Shown here piece by piece: positions 63,718 to 64,000 of a stretch of DNA of 64,000 bases (within the stretch, counting starts at the first letter, position 1; every line of letters starts with the position of its first letter). The notes beneath the pieces are model-generated. The model did no database searches, was not told the origin of the DNA, and was given only the letters and a program-made list of their open reading frames with translations. This stretch comes from Anniella stebbinsi (Eukaryota; Chordata; Lepidosauria; Squamata; Anniellidae), in the NCBI GenBank assembly GCA_029215795.1, contig JARDYH010000004.1, forward strand, positions 32,616,001 through 32,680,000. Reading direction: 5' to 3'. Both the position numbers and the translations under genes were made by a program.

Positions 63718-64000
63718 CAGAGACATGAATGCAGATGCATGCTGCACAATTTTGCTGGCTGTGTGTGTGACTTCTATACCAAGTGACTTGGCCAAAGGCA
63801 ATAGGAATAAAAAGCAAAGAGGACAGAAGGGCTGGGGGGAACCCAGTCATAGTCTGCCTGCCCTCCCATCTCTGTCCATCAGGGTAGCAGCAACCAGGGT
63901 GCAGTTGCAGGACCTTGGATAGCTCCAAGCAGACAATTGCTCTAAGTGATCATGGAGGGAAAATAAGCAAAGGTGGGTTTCAGGGTGGTTTGCAAGCCAC
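63718..64000. other. Window end, nothing recognised
   Basis: No repeat or coding frame that I can support. Confidence 0.4.

Noticed and set aside
1..64000. CRISPR arrays, operons, tRNA or rRNA genes
   Set aside because: None present. The tRNA-like B-boxes are all in SINEs with SINE bodies and tails.

Overview
The window reads as nuclear DNA of a squamate reptile, most likely a lizard. The reasons are exon/intron structure, AT-rich non-coding DNA full of microsatellites, and a repeat mix typical of squamates: CR1 and L2 LINEs, tRNA-derived SINEs, and many short non-autonomous hAT-type DNA transposons. The exact species cannot be read from the sequence.

Region 1 (1-14.4 kb): the 3' part of one protein-coding gene on the + strand. 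Seven coding exons join in frame to 287 residues plus a stop at 11669-11671. They encode the second half of a RhoGAP domain and the C-terminal tail of the ARHGAP18/28/40 family, best guess ARHGAP40. A 3'UTR of about 2.7 kb follows, with a poly(A) signal at 14371-14376. The introns hold old L2 and CR1 fragments, SINEs, an LTR-like piece, a perfect 36-bp-arm palindrome, a hAT copy and a foldback element. Upstream exons, including the one that would carry the RhoGAP arginine finger, lie outside the window.

Region 2 (14.4-64 kb): about 50 kb in which I find no host gene on either strand. The long open frames are LINE reverse-transcriptase remnants (L2 at 24.2-25.3 kb, another LINE clade at 49.4-50.2 kb), microsatellite translations, or frames inside hairpin transposons. 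The region is a record of transposition. It has hAT elements with 8-bp target duplications, some inside other elements: a 175-bp hAT in a 734-bp hAT in a CR1 at 35.0-36.45 kb, a 166-bp hAT in a 717-bp hAT at 42.2-42.9 kb, a 172-bp hAT in a SINE at 20.5 kb, and a SINE in a CR1 at 27.2 kb. It also has large foldback elements at 52.3-52.8 kb and 60.5-61.4 kb and candidate solo LTRs at 37.9 and 46.8 kb. Repeat-poor stretches between them may hold regulatory DNA. The clearest candidate is a perfect palindromic RFX X-box at 21743-21757.

If the gene is ARHGAP40, the gene-poor stretch downstream would match the interval that, in mammals, separates ARHGAP40 from SLC32A1. That is a memory of synteny, not something seen here. 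I found no RNA gene, CRISPR array or operon, and no new multi-gene system. The most notable content is the nested and foldback transposon structure.
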